From Alphaproteobacteria bacterium (GTDB lineage: Bacteria; Pseudomonadota; Alphaproteobacteria; Rhodospirillales; Rhodospirillaceae), in contig JAUVUZ010000017.1 in NCBI GenBank assembly GCA_030604885.1, forward strand, positions 1 through 64,000: a stretch of DNA of 64,000 bases. The letters are read 5' to 3'. The notes under the pieces were generated by a model, which searched no databases, was not told where the DNA came from, and saw only the letters and a list, made by a program, of their open reading frames with translations. Of the stretch, positions 17,573-27,084 are shown piece by piece. The position numbers and the translations under genes were made by a program. The number at the start of each line of letters is the position of its first letter. The first letter of the stretch is position 1.

Positions 17573-18484
17573 CTATCTGCGGACGACGCGGCGCAGGGCG
17601 TCCCGTATGCGCCCGATCATTCCGCCGTTCTGGCGGAAGATTGCTCTTTGGACGGCCGCACAAGTTGTGGGCGAAAGACGGAGGTCGGAGGGAAACTCGG
17701 AGGGAGCTGGTTGGTTGGTATCAACAAAGCCGCGAAAATCGCGGAACCAGCCGCCGCCATGGCTACCCGAGCCGTCTTGCCCGATGTTTTTGACCAACGA
17801 GTGGGCCGGATACACAACGAGACCGTTATTGCGGAAAACGCTCCAATACCAGCGGATCGCCCAGGAACCGATGTCTCGCTGCATCTGTGCGACGAGCATC
17901 GTCGCGTAATCGTAGACATTGTCGAAATTGAACCGACGCCGGAGATCCGTATCGCTCTGGAGCCGTTCCCAGCCGACGGCGTCGGGGTCGAACGCTTGCC
18001 AGGCGCGCTTCCAGGTTGCCCAGCCCCACGACGCAGTCATGGGAAGAAATACCGCTTGGTTTGGATTTAGATCGGGTCGGCCAAAGATGTAGCCCGAGAC
18101 GGCGTACACGCGCTCATCGTTGGCGTAACGGTCGAGCGCGGTGTTCATGAAGGAAAGGAATTCGGGGTGGAATACGAGATCATCCTCGATGACGATGATC
18201 CGTCCATGGGCATTTACGAGGCTTTCGACACCTTCGATGATCGACGCGGCGAGGCCTCGGTTCGTGGCCGACATGTAATAGTGAGCTTTGTCTCCAAGAA
18301 TCTGACGAGCAATCCGCCGGGTTTCCGCCACATCGGCTTCATCGGCTGGTCCACGCGGGCCATCAAAGAACATGTGGATCGAAGACCGATCGAAGCCTTC
18401 GCAGGCCATCAGGCTTTCAAGTGTCGCTCGAAGGTGCTCCGGTCTACGAAAGCCGAAAATAGCGATTGGGGCGAGATTGCTCAA
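17573..18484 (-). CDS. GT-A type glycosyltransferase of the polysaccharide locus
   Basis: 303-residue glycosyltransferase-like protein. The N-terminus APIAIFGFRRPEHLRATLES is typical of bacterial GT2-like proteins often annotated as sugar transferases. VIEDDLVFHPEFLSFMN near 97 carries the EDD metal site, and TASWGWATWKRAWQAFD near 150 is a strong family signature. The apparent start is TTG at 18,484; no in-frame ATG lies near the conserved N-terminus. It follows the wzx gene by 57 bp on the same strand and is probably the last gene of the EVE-HAD-manB-fcl-gmd-wzx run. Substrate unknown. Confidence 0.8.
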   Translation of the reverse strand: MSNLAPIAIFGFRRPEHLRATLESLMACEGFDRSSIHMFFDGPRGPADEADVAETRRIARQILGDKAHYYMSATNRGLAASIIEGVESLVNAHGRIIVIEDDLVFHPEFLSFMNTALDRYANDERVYAVSGYIFGRPDLNPNQAVFLPMTASWGWATWKRAWQAFDPDAVGWERLQSDTDLRRRFNFDNVYDYATMLVAQMQRDIGSWAIRWYWSVFRNNGLVVYPAHSLVKNIGQDGSGSHGGGWFRDFRGFVDTNQPAPSEFPSDLRLSPTTCAAVQRAIFRQNGGMIGRIRDALRRVVRR

Positions 18485-18541
18485 AAATCGATTCCGATAA
18501 GATAATCTGTTCGCGTCATCGCTTGTCCGGGAGATCTGGGT

Positions 18542-20044
18542 TCACCGACGATGGATTACACGTCGCCAAACTGCCACAAGAAGCTCCCGGCCACAATCGG
18601 ATAGCGCGGTTCCGGCCACAATCGTGCCGAGTATCAGTGCGGCCACTGCGGTGTAACAGCTTCCGAGTGCGATCCAGTTGTCGATGAAGCTCCAGTCGTA
18701 TGCGAGCGACAGGAATGCGAAGCTGCTTCCGATGACGAGGGGAAGTCCGAGGCAGACGACAATGTCGTCCCGCGACAGGTCAAGCATCAGGCGACGCAAC
18801 CACCAAACCACGAGAACGTTGCGGAGAGCCGAGGCGACCAAGGTGCCCACACCCGCGGCGGTGGGGCCGTAAACGTTGATCGTGGGGATCGAAAGTGCCG
18901 CGATGCATCCGGCGAAGACCACGGTTATCGACGTGAGAACGCGGGTGTTCCCCGTGCCCATCAGGTAGTGATTGAAGATTCCGGCGGCGGTTCCCAGGTG
19001 CGCGGCCACGAGTAACGTGAACAGCATCGTCGCGCCGAGATCGATGGACTCCTCCGGGATCCACAGGTCGATCAGCGGCCGGGACAGCACGGCCGCCGGG
19101 ATCAAAACGGCCGCACCGAGGGAGCAGTAGCACCAGCACGCGGTGCGGAAGAACCGCGCCAGTTCCGTCGGCGATTTGGTGCTCAGGCTGCCGAACCGAG
19201 GGAACAGGACTTCGCCCATCTTCATAAGGCCGATGCTACCCGCCTCCTGCACGCGCCGCGCAACGTTGAATTCGCCGACGGTTGCGACCGGAAAAAGCGC
19301 GCCGAGGAGATAGCGATCGATTTGGAGGCTGAAATTGCCGACGATGTGCGCGATGCCTTGCCACGAACTGAAGCCTAGCAGCGCCTGGATCTCGCCGTCG
19401 GCGCTGCCGCGCCAGGGCAGGTGCCGCAGCGCCACGCACCAGCCGACGAGCAGCACGGCGTAGCTCGCCGAGACCGCGGCGACGAAGGCGAGAGCCGAGG
19501 GAAAAGCGTGGGTAAAAACGAGGATCGTCGCCGCGCTCATGGCGGCGTAGACCGCCGAGACCTTGGCGACGGCGCGGTAGTTCATCCGTGCGGTGCTGGC
19601 GCCCTGGAACACCAGGGCGAACTGCTGCGCCAGCCAGCCGGTGGCGGCGATGATGAAGATCAGCCGGAGCTCGTCCGTGCCGACGCCCGGCTCGGAGATC
19701 CAACCCACCACCGCCGGGCCGCCCAGCACCAGGATCAGCCAGCCTGCCGCACCGGCGAGTGCGCAGAGCTTCAAGGCGGCGGGTAGGAAGCGATCGGCGC
19801 CCGCCTCGTCTCCGGCGCCGAGGCGGACCGACATCTCGCGCACCAGCGCCTGGCCCAGCACCGTGCCGACCACCAGGAACGGCGCGCACACCGCGATCAC
19901 CAGCCCGGCGAGACCGAACGCCTCGAGGCCGATGGAGCGGACCACGAACGGCACGGTGAGGAGGTTGGCGGCGAGCCCGCAGGCGAACGCCACCAGATTC
20001 CAGCGGGCGCTGCCGATCAGGCCGGGGGTGAAGCGGGCGGCCAC
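18542..20044 (-). CDS. Wzx-like polysaccharide flippase (MOP superfamily)
   Basis: 500-residue membrane protein with about 12-14 hydrophobic helices. It matches the polysaccharide-synthesis/export family that flips undecaprenyl-linked repeat units to the periplasm. The N-terminal ARWNLVAFACGLAANLLTVP, the basic loop with ALVREMSVRLG and FNVARRVQEAGS are typical. The start is GTG at 20,044, three bases after the TAG of gmd, so the two genes are probably translationally coupled. With a Wzx here and two ligase/polymerase-like proteins elsewhere in the window, a Wzx/Wzy-dependent pathway is likely. Confidence 0.9.
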   Translation of the reverse strand: MAARFTPGLIGSARWNLVAFACGLAANLLTVPFVVRSIGLEAFGLAGLVIAVCAPFLVVGTVLGQALVREMSVRLGAGDEAGADRFLPAALKLCALAGAAGWLILVLGGPAVVGWISEPGVGTDELRLIFIIAATGWLAQQFALVFQGASTARMNYRAVAKVSAVYAAMSAATILVFTHAFPSALAFVAAVSASYAVLLVGWCVALRHLPWRGSADGEIQALLGFSSWQGIAHIVGNFSLQIDRYLLGALFPVATVGEFNVARRVQEAGSIGLMKMGEVLFPRFGSLSTKSPTELARFFRTACWCYCSLGAAVLIPAAVLSRPLIDLWIPEESIDLGATMLFTLLVAAHLGTAAGIFNHYLMGTGNTRVLTSITVVFAGCIAALSIPTINVYGPTAAGVGTLVASALRNVLVVWWLRRLMLDLSRDDIVVCLGLPLVIGSSFAFLSLAYDWSFIDNWIALGSCYTAVAALILGTIVAGTALSDCGRELLVAVWRRVIHRR

Positions 20045-20047
20045 CGC

Positions 20048-21139
20048 CTACTCGCGGTGTTCGAGGGCTTTGTAGCCGTGCGCCTTGACGAGTTCGTCGC
20101 GTTCGGCGGCGCGCAGGTCCTCGTGCACCATCTCGGCGACCAGTTCGGCGAACCGCACCTTGGGTACCCAGCCGAGCTTGTCCTTGGCCTTGGTGGCGTC
20201 GCCCAGCAGGGTCTCGACCTCGGTGGGGCGGAAGTAGCGTGGGTCGACGGCGACGACGCAGCGTTCGCCGAGCAGCCCTTTTTCGTCGATACCTTGGCCC
20301 TGCCACCGGATCGGCATGCCGAGTTCGGTGGCGGCGGCGTCCACGAAGGCGCGTACGCTCTGCTGCTCGCCGGTGGCGATAACGAAGTCCTCGGGCGTCT
20401 CCTGCTGCAGCATCAGCCACTGCGCCTCGACGTAGTCCCGCGCGTGGCCCCAGTCGCGCTTGGCGTCGAGGTTGCCGAGGTAGAGGCAGTCCTGCAGCCC
20501 GAGCTTGATGCGCGCCAGCGCCCGGGTGATCTTGCGGGTGACGAAGGTCTCGCCGCGGATCGGACTCTCGTGGTTGAAGAGGATGCCGTTGCAGGCGTAC
20601 ATGCCGTACGCCTCGCGGTAGTTCACGGTGATCCAGTAGGCGTAGAGCTTGGCGACCGCGTAGGGGCTCCTGGGATAGAAGGGCGTGGTTTCCTTCTGCG
20701 GGATCTCCTGCACCAGGCCGTAGAGTTCCGAGGTGCTCGCCTGATAGAAGCGGCAGGTCTTCTCCATCCCGAGGATGCGCATCGCCTCGAGGATCCGGAG
20801 CGCGCCGAGGGCGTCGGAGTTGGCGGTGTATTCCGGCTCCTCGAAGCTCACCGCCACGTGGCTCTGGGCCGCGAGGTTGTAGATCTCGCTCGGCCGCACC
20901 TGCTGGATGATCCGCGTCAGCGACGAGCTGTCGGTGAGGTCGCCGTGGTGGAGGATGAACCGCCGGTCGCTCTCGTGCGGGTCCGCGTAGAGGTGATCGA
21001 TGCGGTCGGTGTTGAACAGGCTGGTGCGGCGCTTGATGCCATGCACAACATACCCCTTGCCAAGGAGGAATTCGGCGAGGTAGGCGCCGTCCTGGCCGGT
21101 GACGCCGGTGATCAAGGCAACTTTCCGATTATCGGGCAC
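20048..21139 (-). CDS. gmd: GDP-mannose 4,6-dehydratase
   Basis: Converts GDP-D-mannose to GDP-4-keto-6-deoxy-D-mannose, first committed step to GDP-L-fucose or GDP-rhamnose. 363 residues, canonical length. [17 protein letters not shown] binds [19 protein letters not shown] is the Gmd-specific loop; [22 protein letters not shown], and the catalytic [15 protein letters not shown] are present. The start is GTG, overlapping the end of fcl by 11 bases. It forms a tight gmd-fcl pair with manB upstream, making the full mannose-6-P to GDP-fucose route apart from the guanylyltransferase. Confidence 0.96.
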   Translation of the reverse strand: MPDNRKVALITGVTGQDGAYLAEFLLGKGYVVHGIKRRTSLFNTDRIDHLYADPHESDRRFILHHGDLTDSSSLTRIIQQVRPSEIYNLAAQSHVAVSFEEPEYTANSDALGALRILEAMRILGMEKTCRFYQASTSELYGLVQEIPQKETTPFYPRSPYAVAKLYAYWITVNYREAYGMYACNGILFNHESPIRGETFVTRKITRALARIKLGLQDCLYLGNLDAKRDWGHARDYVEAQWLMLQQETPEDFVIATGEQQSVRAFVDAAATELGMPIRWQGQGIDEKGLLGERCVVAVDPRYFRPTEVETLLGDATKAKDKLGWVPKVRFAELVAEMVHEDLRAAERDELVKAHGYKALEHRE

Positions 21140-22106
21140 GCTCGTGTCCTTTGGTGTGGTTCGCGACGAAATCTTGATAGGCGTGGGAGAGGCCCTCGTC
21201 CAGGCCGATCTCGGGGATCCAGCCGAGGGACGAAAGGCGGCTGCTGTTCATCAGTTTGCGCGGCGCGCCGTCGGGCTTGTCCACGTCGAGGACGATCCTG
21301 CCTGCGTAGCCGAGGGTGAGGGCGATGAGGCGCGCAAGGTCGGCGATGCTGATTTCCGCGCCGCTGCCCACATTGATATGGGAGAGCGCCGGTTGGGTGT
21401 GGGTGCGGTAGACCTCGTGAGGCAGGTTCATCACGAACACACTGGCTGCCGCCATGTCGTCAACGTGCAGGAACTCCCGCAGCGGAGTGCCGCTGCCCCA
21501 AATCGCCACTTCGCGGACGTTTGCCTGTTTCGCTTCATGGAAGCGGCGGATCAACGCCGGGATGACGTGGGAGTTCTCCGGGTGGTAGTTGTCGCCTGGG
21601 CCATAGAGGTTGGTGGGCATGACGCTGCGGTAGTCGACGCCGTGCTGACGGTTGTAACTCTCGCACAGCTTGATCCCGGCGATTTTGGCGAGCGCGTAGG
21701 GTTCGTTGGTGGGTTCCAGGGGGCCGGTGAGCAGGGCGTCCTCGGCCATCGGCTGCGGCGCGAGGCGCGGGTAGATGCAGCTCGACCCGAGGAACAGCAG
21801 CTTCTTCACCCCCGAGCGGTAGGCAGCGTCGATGACGTTCGCCTCGATCATCAGGTTTTCGTAAATAAAATCGGCCGGGTAGGTGGAATTGGCGTGGATG
21901 CCGCCAACTTTGGCCGCGGCGAGGTAAACCTGATCCGGACGTTCGGCATCGAAAAAAGCACGTACGGAATCCTGGCGGGTCAGGTCGAGTTCTGCGTGGG
22001 TGCGCGTGATGATCGCATCGGTGGGATGACCGAGGGCGAGCAGCTTCCGCACAATTGCGGAGCCAACCATACCACGATGACCGGCAACGTAGATCCGTTC
22101 GCTCAT
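21129..22106 (-). CDS. fcl: GDP-L-fucose synthase
   Basis: NADPH-dependent 3,5-epimerase/4-reductase that turns the Gmd product into GDP-L-fucose. 325 residues. [18 protein letters not shown] at the N-terminus, [15 protein letters not shown] near 65, [16 protein letters not shown] (active-site Ser and Cys) near 105 and the catalytic [15 protein letters not shown] near 135 are all intact, as is [11 protein letters not shown]. The ATG at 22,106 is favoured over an upstream GTG because GAGGGACAG sits just ahead of it. It overlaps gmd. Confidence 0.96.
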   Translation of the reverse strand: MSERIYVAGHRGMVGSAIVRKLLALGHPTDAIITRTHAELDLTRQDSVRAFFDAERPDQVYLAAAKVGGIHANSTYPADFIYENLMIEANVIDAAYRSGVKKLLFLGSSCIYPRLAPQPMAEDALLTGPLEPTNEPYALAKIAGIKLCESYNRQHGVDYRSVMPTNLYGPGDNYHPENSHVIPALIRRFHEAKQANVREVAIWGSGTPLREFLHVDDMAAASVFVMNLPHEVYRTHTQPALSHINVGSGAEISIADLARLIALTLGYAGRIVLDVDKPDGAPRKLMNSSRLSSLGWIPEIGLDEGLSHAYQDFVANHTKGHERAR

Positions 22107-22169
22107 TCTGTCCCTCACGAGAATCCTATCGCGTCGTGATAAGCCAGAGGCGCGCCGGAGGCAATGGAA

Positions 22170-23537
22170 TCAATGCGCCCCTTTCGGCTCGGTGCCGATC
22201 AGGGCGGTGAGGGCTTCGAGGTGGTAGCGCACCGCCACGGCGTCGCCGCGGGTTTCGATGTTGAGGCGGAGCAGGGGTTCGGTGTTGGAGCGGCGGAGGT
22301 TGAAGCGCCAGTCGCCGAAGTCGAGCGAGACGCCGTCGGTGTCGTCGCGCTCGGGGTTCATCGGTAGGTAGTGGGCAAGGATGCGGTCGGTGGCGGCGGC
22401 CGCGTCGGTCTCGAAGTTGATTTCGCCCGAGCAGGGGAAGGCGGCCATGCGCTCCCGCACCAGTTCGGCGAGCGATTTGCCCGAGGCCGAGACCAGCGAC
22501 GCGATCAGGAGCCACGGCACCATGCCGGTGTCGCAGTAGGCGAAATCGCGGAAGTAGTGGTGGCCGCTCATCTCGCCGCCGTAGACCGCGTCCTCCTTGC
22601 GCATCCGCTCCTTGATGAAGGCGTGGCCGGTCTTGCAGCGCACCGCGGTGCCGCCGCAGCGGTCGACGTCGGCCACCGTGCTCCATTCCAGGCGCGGGTC
22701 GTGGATGATCTTGGCGCCCGGGTGGCGGGCGAGCATCGCCTCCGCCAGCAGGCCGACGAGGTAGTAGCCCTCGATGAAGTTGCCCTCGCCGTCGTAGAGG
22801 AAGCAGCGGTCGGCGTCGCCGTCCCACGCCACGCCGAAATCGGCTTGGTGCTGCACCACCGCCTGGGCGGTGGCGGCGCGCATTTCCGGCAGCAGCGGGT
22901 TGGGCACGCCGTCGGGGAACTCGCCGTCCGGCGTGCCGCGCACCAGCTCGATGGCGAAGGGCAGGCGCTGCGCCAGCCGCTCGACGATCGGCCCGGCCAC
23001 GCCGTTGCCCGCGTCGGCGAGGATTTTCAGCGGCTTCAGCTGGGCGGCGTCGACGAAGCTCAACAGGTGCTCGACGTAGGCGGATTTGTCGGCGTCGCGT
23101 ACCGCCTTGCCGACCCGCCGCACCGGCGGCTCGGGCGCGGCGACGCGCGCGCGGATCGCGTCGAGGCCGCTGTCGCCCGAGATCGGCCGCGCCCCCTGGC
23201 GCACCAGCTTCATGCCGTTGGTGCCCTTGGGGTTGTGGCTGGCGGTGACCATGATGCCGCCGCCGACGCCCTCGGCCTCCCGGTGCGCGGTCTGGAAGTA
23301 GACTTCCTCGGTGGCGCACAGGCCGATGTCGACGACGTCGGCGCCGCCCTGGGTGAGGCCGTCGATCAGCGCGCGCGCCAGCTCGGGGCTTTCCAGCCGG
23401 GCGTCGTGGCCGACCACCACGGTCCCCGGCTCCACCACCTCGGCGAAGGCGCGGCCGATGCGACGCGCCAGTTCCGGATCCAGCTCGGTGGGCACGCGGC
23501 CGCGGATGTCGTAGGCCTTGAAACACGACAGGTTCAT
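22170..23537 (-). CDS. manB: Phosphomannomutase (ManB/AlgC type)
   Basis: Alpha-D-phosphohexomutase interconverting mannose-6-P and mannose-1-P (possibly also glucose phosphates), supplying GDP-mannose. 455 residues. The phosphoserine loop GIMVTASHNPKGTNGMKL is near 95, the metal loop WDGDADRCF near 235, the sugar-binding GGEMSGHHYF near 318, and the phosphate loop RRSNTEPLLRL near 415. All four catalytic loops are intact. Its ATG overlaps the TGA of the HAD gene as ATGA. It is followed by fcl-gmd. Confidence 0.95.
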   Translation of the reverse strand: MNLSCFKAYDIRGRVPTELDPELARRIGRAFAEVVEPGTVVVGHDARLESPELARALIDGLTQGGADVVDIGLCATEEVYFQTAHREAEGVGGGIMVTASHNPKGTNGMKLVRQGARPISGDSGLDAIRARVAAPEPPVRRVGKAVRDADKSAYVEHLLSFVDAAQLKPLKILADAGNGVAGPIVERLAQRLPFAIELVRGTPDGEFPDGVPNPLLPEMRAATAQAVVQHQADFGVAWDGDADRCFLYDGEGNFIEGYYLVGLLAEAMLARHPGAKIIHDPRLEWSTVADVDRCGGTAVRCKTGHAFIKERMRKEDAVYGGEMSGHHYFRDFAYCDTGMVPWLLIASLVSASGKSLAELVRERMAAFPCSGEINFETDAAAATDRILAHYLPMNPERDDTDGVSLDFGDWRFNLRRSNTEPLLRLNIETRGDAVAVRYHLEALTALIGTEPKGAH

Positions 23538-24157
23538 GCGGGCACCTCGTCGAACAGGGTTTCGAGTTCACGCAGGTCGGCGACCAGGTCGCCGCAGTCG
23601 GGGCGGGCGGCGAGGGTGCCGCGGTCCAGCCCGGCGAAGGCGCAGCCGATTTCGGCGGCGGCGTCGCGGTCGTCGAAGCCGTCGCCCACCATCAGCAGGT
23701 CCTCGGGGCCGAGGCCCTCGCTCCGCATCACCGCCAGCAGGTTGGGCACCTTACGGCCGTGGCCACCGAGCACGCCGTCGAAGGTTCCGGCCGGGTAGCG
23801 CCGCGCCACGACGCTGCGGAGCGGCGCCTCGGGCGTCGCCGAATTGATCCAGATGCGGATGCCGTCGCGCTTCAGCCGCGCCAGCAGGTGGGCGGCGCCG
23901 TCGCGCTCGGGCGCCGCGAGGATCGCCGCCTCGCACCATGCGCCGTAGGCCTCCGCCAACTCCCCGGCGTCGAGGCCGAAGCGGGCGGCGAAGGCGGCGA
24001 AAATCGCGTAGCGGTCCCCCGGCGGGTCGGCGAGCAGGGCGTCCATCGCCGCGCGCCCGCCCGCCACCGCGGCGGTGACGGCGAAAAAGCCCTCCCGCTT
24101 GATGGCGTTGGACATCACCAGGGTGCCGTCGAAGTCGAACACGACGCAGCGGATCAT
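23534..24157 (-). CDS. HAD-family phosphatase
   Basis: 207-residue haloacid-dehalogenase-like hydrolase, probably a small-molecule phosphatase. Motif I VVFDFDGTLV (nucleophile and acid/base Asp) is at residues 4-13; motif II WINSATPEAP is near 108; the motif III Lys is in the GHGRKVPNLL segment; and motif IV LLMVGDGFDDRDAAAE is near 165. The helical cap is of the C1 type. It overlaps both neighbours by ATGA junctions (EVE upstream, manB downstream), so it may act in sugar-phosphate metabolism. The substrate is unproven. Confidence 0.88.
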   Translation of the reverse strand: MIRCVVFDFDGTLVMSNAIKREGFFAVTAAVAGGRAAMDALLADPPGDRYAIFAAFAARFGLDAGELAEAYGAWCEAAILAAPERDGAAHLLARLKRDGIRIWINSATPEAPLRSVVARRYPAGTFDGVLGGHGRKVPNLLAVMRSEGLGPEDLLMVGDGFDDRDAAAEIGCAFAGLDRGTLAARPDCGDLVADLRELETLFDEVPA

Positions 24158-24567
24158 GCCTCCACCCCGCCCATCCGGCAGATCTTGGCCCACGCCGCGT
24201 CGGGGATCGGCATCACCGACAGGCGCGCCTGGCGCACCAGCGGCAACTCGGCCAGCTCCGGGTCGGCCTTGATGGTGGCGAGGTCTACCGGCTGGGGCAG
24301 CGGCGCCTTGGCCTTGACCCAGACGATCACGAACTTGGCCGACGGGTCGGTAGGGTCCGGCTCCGCCTCGCCGACGATCTCGACGATGCCGACGACGCGC
24401 TTCTCGGTCACCGAGTGGTAGAAGAACGCGGTGTCGCCGGCGCGCATCTCCCGCAGGTGGCGCGCCGCCAGGTGGTTGCGCACGCCGGTCCACGCCTCGC
24501 GTTCCACGCCGGCTTGGTCGTCCCAGCTCCACTCGCCGGGTTCGGATTTCAGCAGCCAATGGGCCAT
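24154..24567 (-). CDS. EVE domain protein
   Basis: 137-residue protein that is essentially one EVE domain (PUA-like fold). Homologues are thought to read modified bases in DNA or RNA. Family signatures are HWLLKSEPGEWSWDD at the N-terminus, GVRNHLAARHLREMRAGDTA, FFYHSVTEKRVVGIVEIV and the ADPELAELPLVRQARLSVMP tail. In alphaproteobacteria it often sits near yciI and gpsA, as here. It overlaps the HAD gene by four bases. Confidence 0.93.
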   Translation of the reverse strand: MAHWLLKSEPGEWSWDDQAGVEREAWTGVRNHLAARHLREMRAGDTAFFYHSVTEKRVVGIVEIVGEAEPDPTDPSAKFVIVWVKAKAPLPQPVDLATIKADPELAELPLVRQARLSVMPIPDAAWAKICRMGGVEA

Positions 24568-24625
24568 GTCGGCATCTCCTCGATGTTCCCTAGATAGCTC
24601 CGATCGGCCGGGGGAAAAGGGTGTC

Positions 24626-24901
24626 CTACTTCGGGAACACCTTCTTGAACGGGCGGATGGTGACGCTCTGGAACAGGCCCGCCTTGGCGTAGGGGTCCTC
24701 GGCGAGGGTCTTTTCCAGGCTTTCGCGGTCGGGCGCCTCGATCACCAGCAGCGAGCCGACCATGCCCTCGCCGTCGTCGGCGAGCATCGGCCCGCCCACC
24801 ACCAGCGGCAGCTTGGCGGCGTACTCCAGGTGGGCGGCGCGGTTGGCGAGGCGGGTCTCGAGGGCGCCGGGCTTGTCGAGGCAGGTGACGGCGAACAGCA
24901 T
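24626..24901 (-). CDS. YciI-like protein
   Basis: 91-residue ferredoxin-fold protein of the YciI family, of unknown physiological role; some homologues have weak hydrolase activity. Features are MLFAVTCLDKPGALETR, the conserved His in RAAHLEYAAK, GGPMLADDGEGMVGSLLVIE and the PYAKAGLFQSVTIRPF tail, the usual family pattern. It lies 20 bp downstream of gpsA's upstream neighbour boundary on the same strand, between the EVE gene and gpsA, a conserved order. Confidence 0.92.
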   Translation of the reverse strand: MLFAVTCLDKPGALETRLANRAAHLEYAAKLPLVVGGPMLADDGEGMVGSLLVIEAPDRESLEKTLAEDPYAKAGLFQSVTIRPFKKVFPK

Positions 24902-24921
24902 GGACGTTTCTCCCTTTGGCT

Positions 24922-25914
24922 TCAGTCGCGCTCGGCGCGGAGCGGCCGCGCGAGCAGGTCGGTGATGGTGGCGTCGATGCCCGCGCCGTCGAACAGGATC
25001 GCGGCGACGGCGGAGGCGATCGGCATGTCGATGCCGGTGCGGGCGGCGAGGTCGCGCACCGCGCGGGCGGTGAACACCCCTTCGGTGACGGCGCGGCGCG
25101 CGCCGAGAATGCTCTCGAGGCTCTGCCCCTCGCCCAGCGCCGCGCCGAGCGAGAAGTTGCGCGACATCATCGAGGTGGCGGTGAGGATCAAATCGCCCAG
25201 GCCCGCGAGGCCCATCAGCGACACCTCCTCCGCCCCCTTCGCCACCGCGAGACGGGTGATCTCGGCGATGCCGCGGGTGATCAGGGCGGCCTGGGCGTTG
25301 TGGCCGAGGTTGCGGCCGGAGACGATGCCGCAGGCGATCGCCAGCACGTTCTTGACCGCGCCGCCGACCTCCGCCGCGATCACGTCCTTCGACCAATAGG
25401 GGCGGAAGCCCGGCGCTGCCAGCGCGTCGGCGAGGCGGGCGGCGAGGGATTCGTCTTCGCAGGCGAGGGTGATGGCGGTGGGCTGGCCGCGCGCCACCTC
25501 GGCGGCGAAGGTGGGGCCGGAGAGCACGCCCCAGGGCGCCTCCGGCAGTTCATCCGCCAGCACGTCGCTCATCAGGGCGAAGCTGCCTTCCTCGATGCCC
25601 TTGGCGCACATCACCACCGGCGTGCCGGGGCGGTGGTGGCGGGCGAACTGGCGCAGCACCGGGCGCACGAACTGCGCCGGGGTGACCCACAGCACCACGT
25701 CGCAGGCGGCGGCCTCGGCGAGGTTCGCGGTCGGCGCGATCAGGGGGTCGAGGGGGATGCCGGGCAGGTAGACGCGGTTTTCGCGGGCGGCGGCGATGCC
25801 CCGCGCGGTCTCCGGCTCGTGGGCCCACAGCACCGCCTCGCGCCCGGCGCGGGCGGCGACGATGGCCAAGGCGGTGCCCCATGCGCCCGCGCCGACGATG
25901 CCGATCCGTTCCAT
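24922..25914 (-). CDS. gpsA: NAD(P)-dependent glycerol-3-phosphate dehydrogenase
   Basis: Reduces dihydroxyacetone phosphate to sn-glycerol-3-phosphate, the backbone of phospholipids; cytosolic. 330 residues. The Rossmann motif GIVGAGAWGTALAIVAA is at the N-terminus, VMCAKGIEEGS is near 105, the catalytic Lys lies in AEVGGAVKNVLAIACGIVSG near 190, and GLAGLGDLILTATS plus SRNFSLGAALG near 250 are typical. It starts eight bases downstream of the tsaD stop; the pair is probably one transcript. Confidence 0.96.
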   Translation of the reverse strand: MERIGIVGAGAWGTALAIVAARAGREAVLWAHEPETARGIAAARENRVYLPGIPLDPLIAPTANLAEAAACDVVLWVTPAQFVRPVLRQFARHHRPGTPVVMCAKGIEEGSFALMSDVLADELPEAPWGVLSGPTFAAEVARGQPTAITLACEDESLAARLADALAAPGFRPYWSKDVIAAEVGGAVKNVLAIACGIVSGRNLGHNAQAALITRGIAEITRLAVAKGAEEVSLMGLAGLGDLILTATSMMSRNFSLGAALGEGQSLESILGARRAVTEGVFTARAVRDLAARTGIDMPIASAVAAILFDGAGIDATITDLLARPLRAERD

Positions 25915-25922
25915 GGGGTCTC

Positions 25923-26981
25923 CTAGGCTTTGACGCCCGCGCCGCGCGCCTTCGGGGCGTCGCCGTCGAGCGGCCAGCGCGGCCGGGGTTTGAAGTCGAG
26001 CGGATCGCCGTGGCCGAGGTGCCGCAGCCGTTCCAGCCCCGCCCAGGCGATCATCGCGCCGTTGTCGGTGCAGAGTGGCAGCGGCGGCGCCACGAACGCA
26101 AGCCCGGATTTCTCCGCCTGGGCGGCCAGCGCGGCGCGCAGATGGCGGTTGGCGGCGACGCCGCCCGCCACCACCAGGTGCCGCCCTTCGGGGCAGGCGG
26201 CGCGGAAGGCGGCGAGCGCGGGCTTGAGGCGCGCGCACAGGGAATCGGTGATCGCCGCCTGGATCGCGGCGCAGAGGTCGGCGACGTCGGCGGGGGACGG
26301 CGGGCCGGGGAGCTTGTCGAGGGTGTGGCGCACCGCGGTCTTGAGGCCGGAGAAGGAGAAGTCGCACCCCGGCGCGCCCTTCATCGGCCGCGGCAGGGGG
26401 AAGCGCCTGGGGTCGCCGCCCGCCGCGTGGCGTTCGATCTCCGGGCCGCCGGGGTAGGGCAGGCCGATCATCTTGGCGGTCTTGTCGAAGGCCTCGCCCG
26501 CCGCGTCGTCGATGGTGGTGCCGAGGCGCACGTAGTCCTCCGGCCCCTTGACGATCAGGGTCTGGCAATGGCCGCCGGAGGTGAGCAGCAGCAGGAAGGG
26601 GAAGGGCACGCCGTCGGTGAGGCGGGCGGTGAGGGCGTGGCCCGCCAGATGGTTCACCGCCACGAACGGAATGCCGCGCGCCGCCGCGATCGCCTTGGCG
26701 GCGGTGACGCCCACCAGCACGCCGCCGATCAGCCCCGGCCCGGCGGCGGCGGCCACCGCGTCGAGGTCGCCCACGCCCACGCCCGCCTCGGCGAGCGCCG
26801 CGCGGATCACCGCGTCGATCTGCCCGAGGTGGGCGCGCGCCGCGATTTCCGGCACCACGCCGCCGAACGGGCGATGGGTGGCGATCTGCGAGGCGACGAC
26901 GTTGGACAGGATGCGGCGGTCGTCGCCGACGACGGCGGCGGCGGTTTCGTCGCAACTGGTTTCGATGCCGAGGACGATCAT
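25923..26981 (-). CDS. tsaD: tRNA N6-threonylcarbamoyladenosine transferase subunit
   Basis: Transfers the threonylcarbamoyl group to A37 of ANN-decoding tRNAs, with TsaB, TsaE and TsaC. 352 residues, ASKHA fold. [20 protein letters not shown] is the phosphate-binding N-terminus; the metal ligands are in the [12 protein letters not shown] segment near 110 (His, His), the family has [11 protein letters not shown] near 175, [12 protein letters not shown] near 200, [13 protein letters not shown] near 270 and [12 protein letters not shown] near 300. Complete, with the ATG matching family starts. Divergent from hemC. Confidence 0.96.
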   Translation of the reverse strand: MIVLGIETSCDETAAAVVGDDRRILSNVVASQIATHRPFGGVVPEIAARAHLGQIDAVIRAALAEAGVGVGDLDAVAAAAGPGLIGGVLVGVTAAKAIAAARGIPFVAVNHLAGHALTARLTDGVPFPFLLLLTSGGHCQTLIVKGPEDYVRLGTTIDDAAGEAFDKTAKMIGLPYPGGPEIERHAAGGDPRRFPLPRPMKGAPGCDFSFSGLKTAVRHTLDKLPGPPSPADVADLCAAIQAAITDSLCARLKPALAAFRAACPEGRHLVVAGGVAANRHLRAALAAQAEKSGLAFVAPPLPLCTDNGAMIAWAGLERLRHLGHGDPLDFKPRPRWPLDGDAPKARGAGVKA

Positions 26982-26999
26982 CGCGTTTCAATTACCCCT

Positions 27000-27027
27000 T
27001 TGCAGGCGCGGGGCCAATCTCTACAAC
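27000..27027 (+). promoter_or_regulatory. Candidate promoter for the hem operon
   Basis: TTGCAG (27,000-27,005), 16 bp, TACAAC (27,022-27,027) in the 103-bp divergent gap. The predicted leader of about 50 nt contains a perfect 7-bp stem GCCGGGG/CCCCGGC with an AAA loop (27,037-27,053). By eye only. Confidence 0.4.
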
Positions 27028-27084
27028 AGGTAAAGCGCCGGGGAAACCCCGGCCCGCCCGTCGATTTACCAGAGTTGTGCGTTC

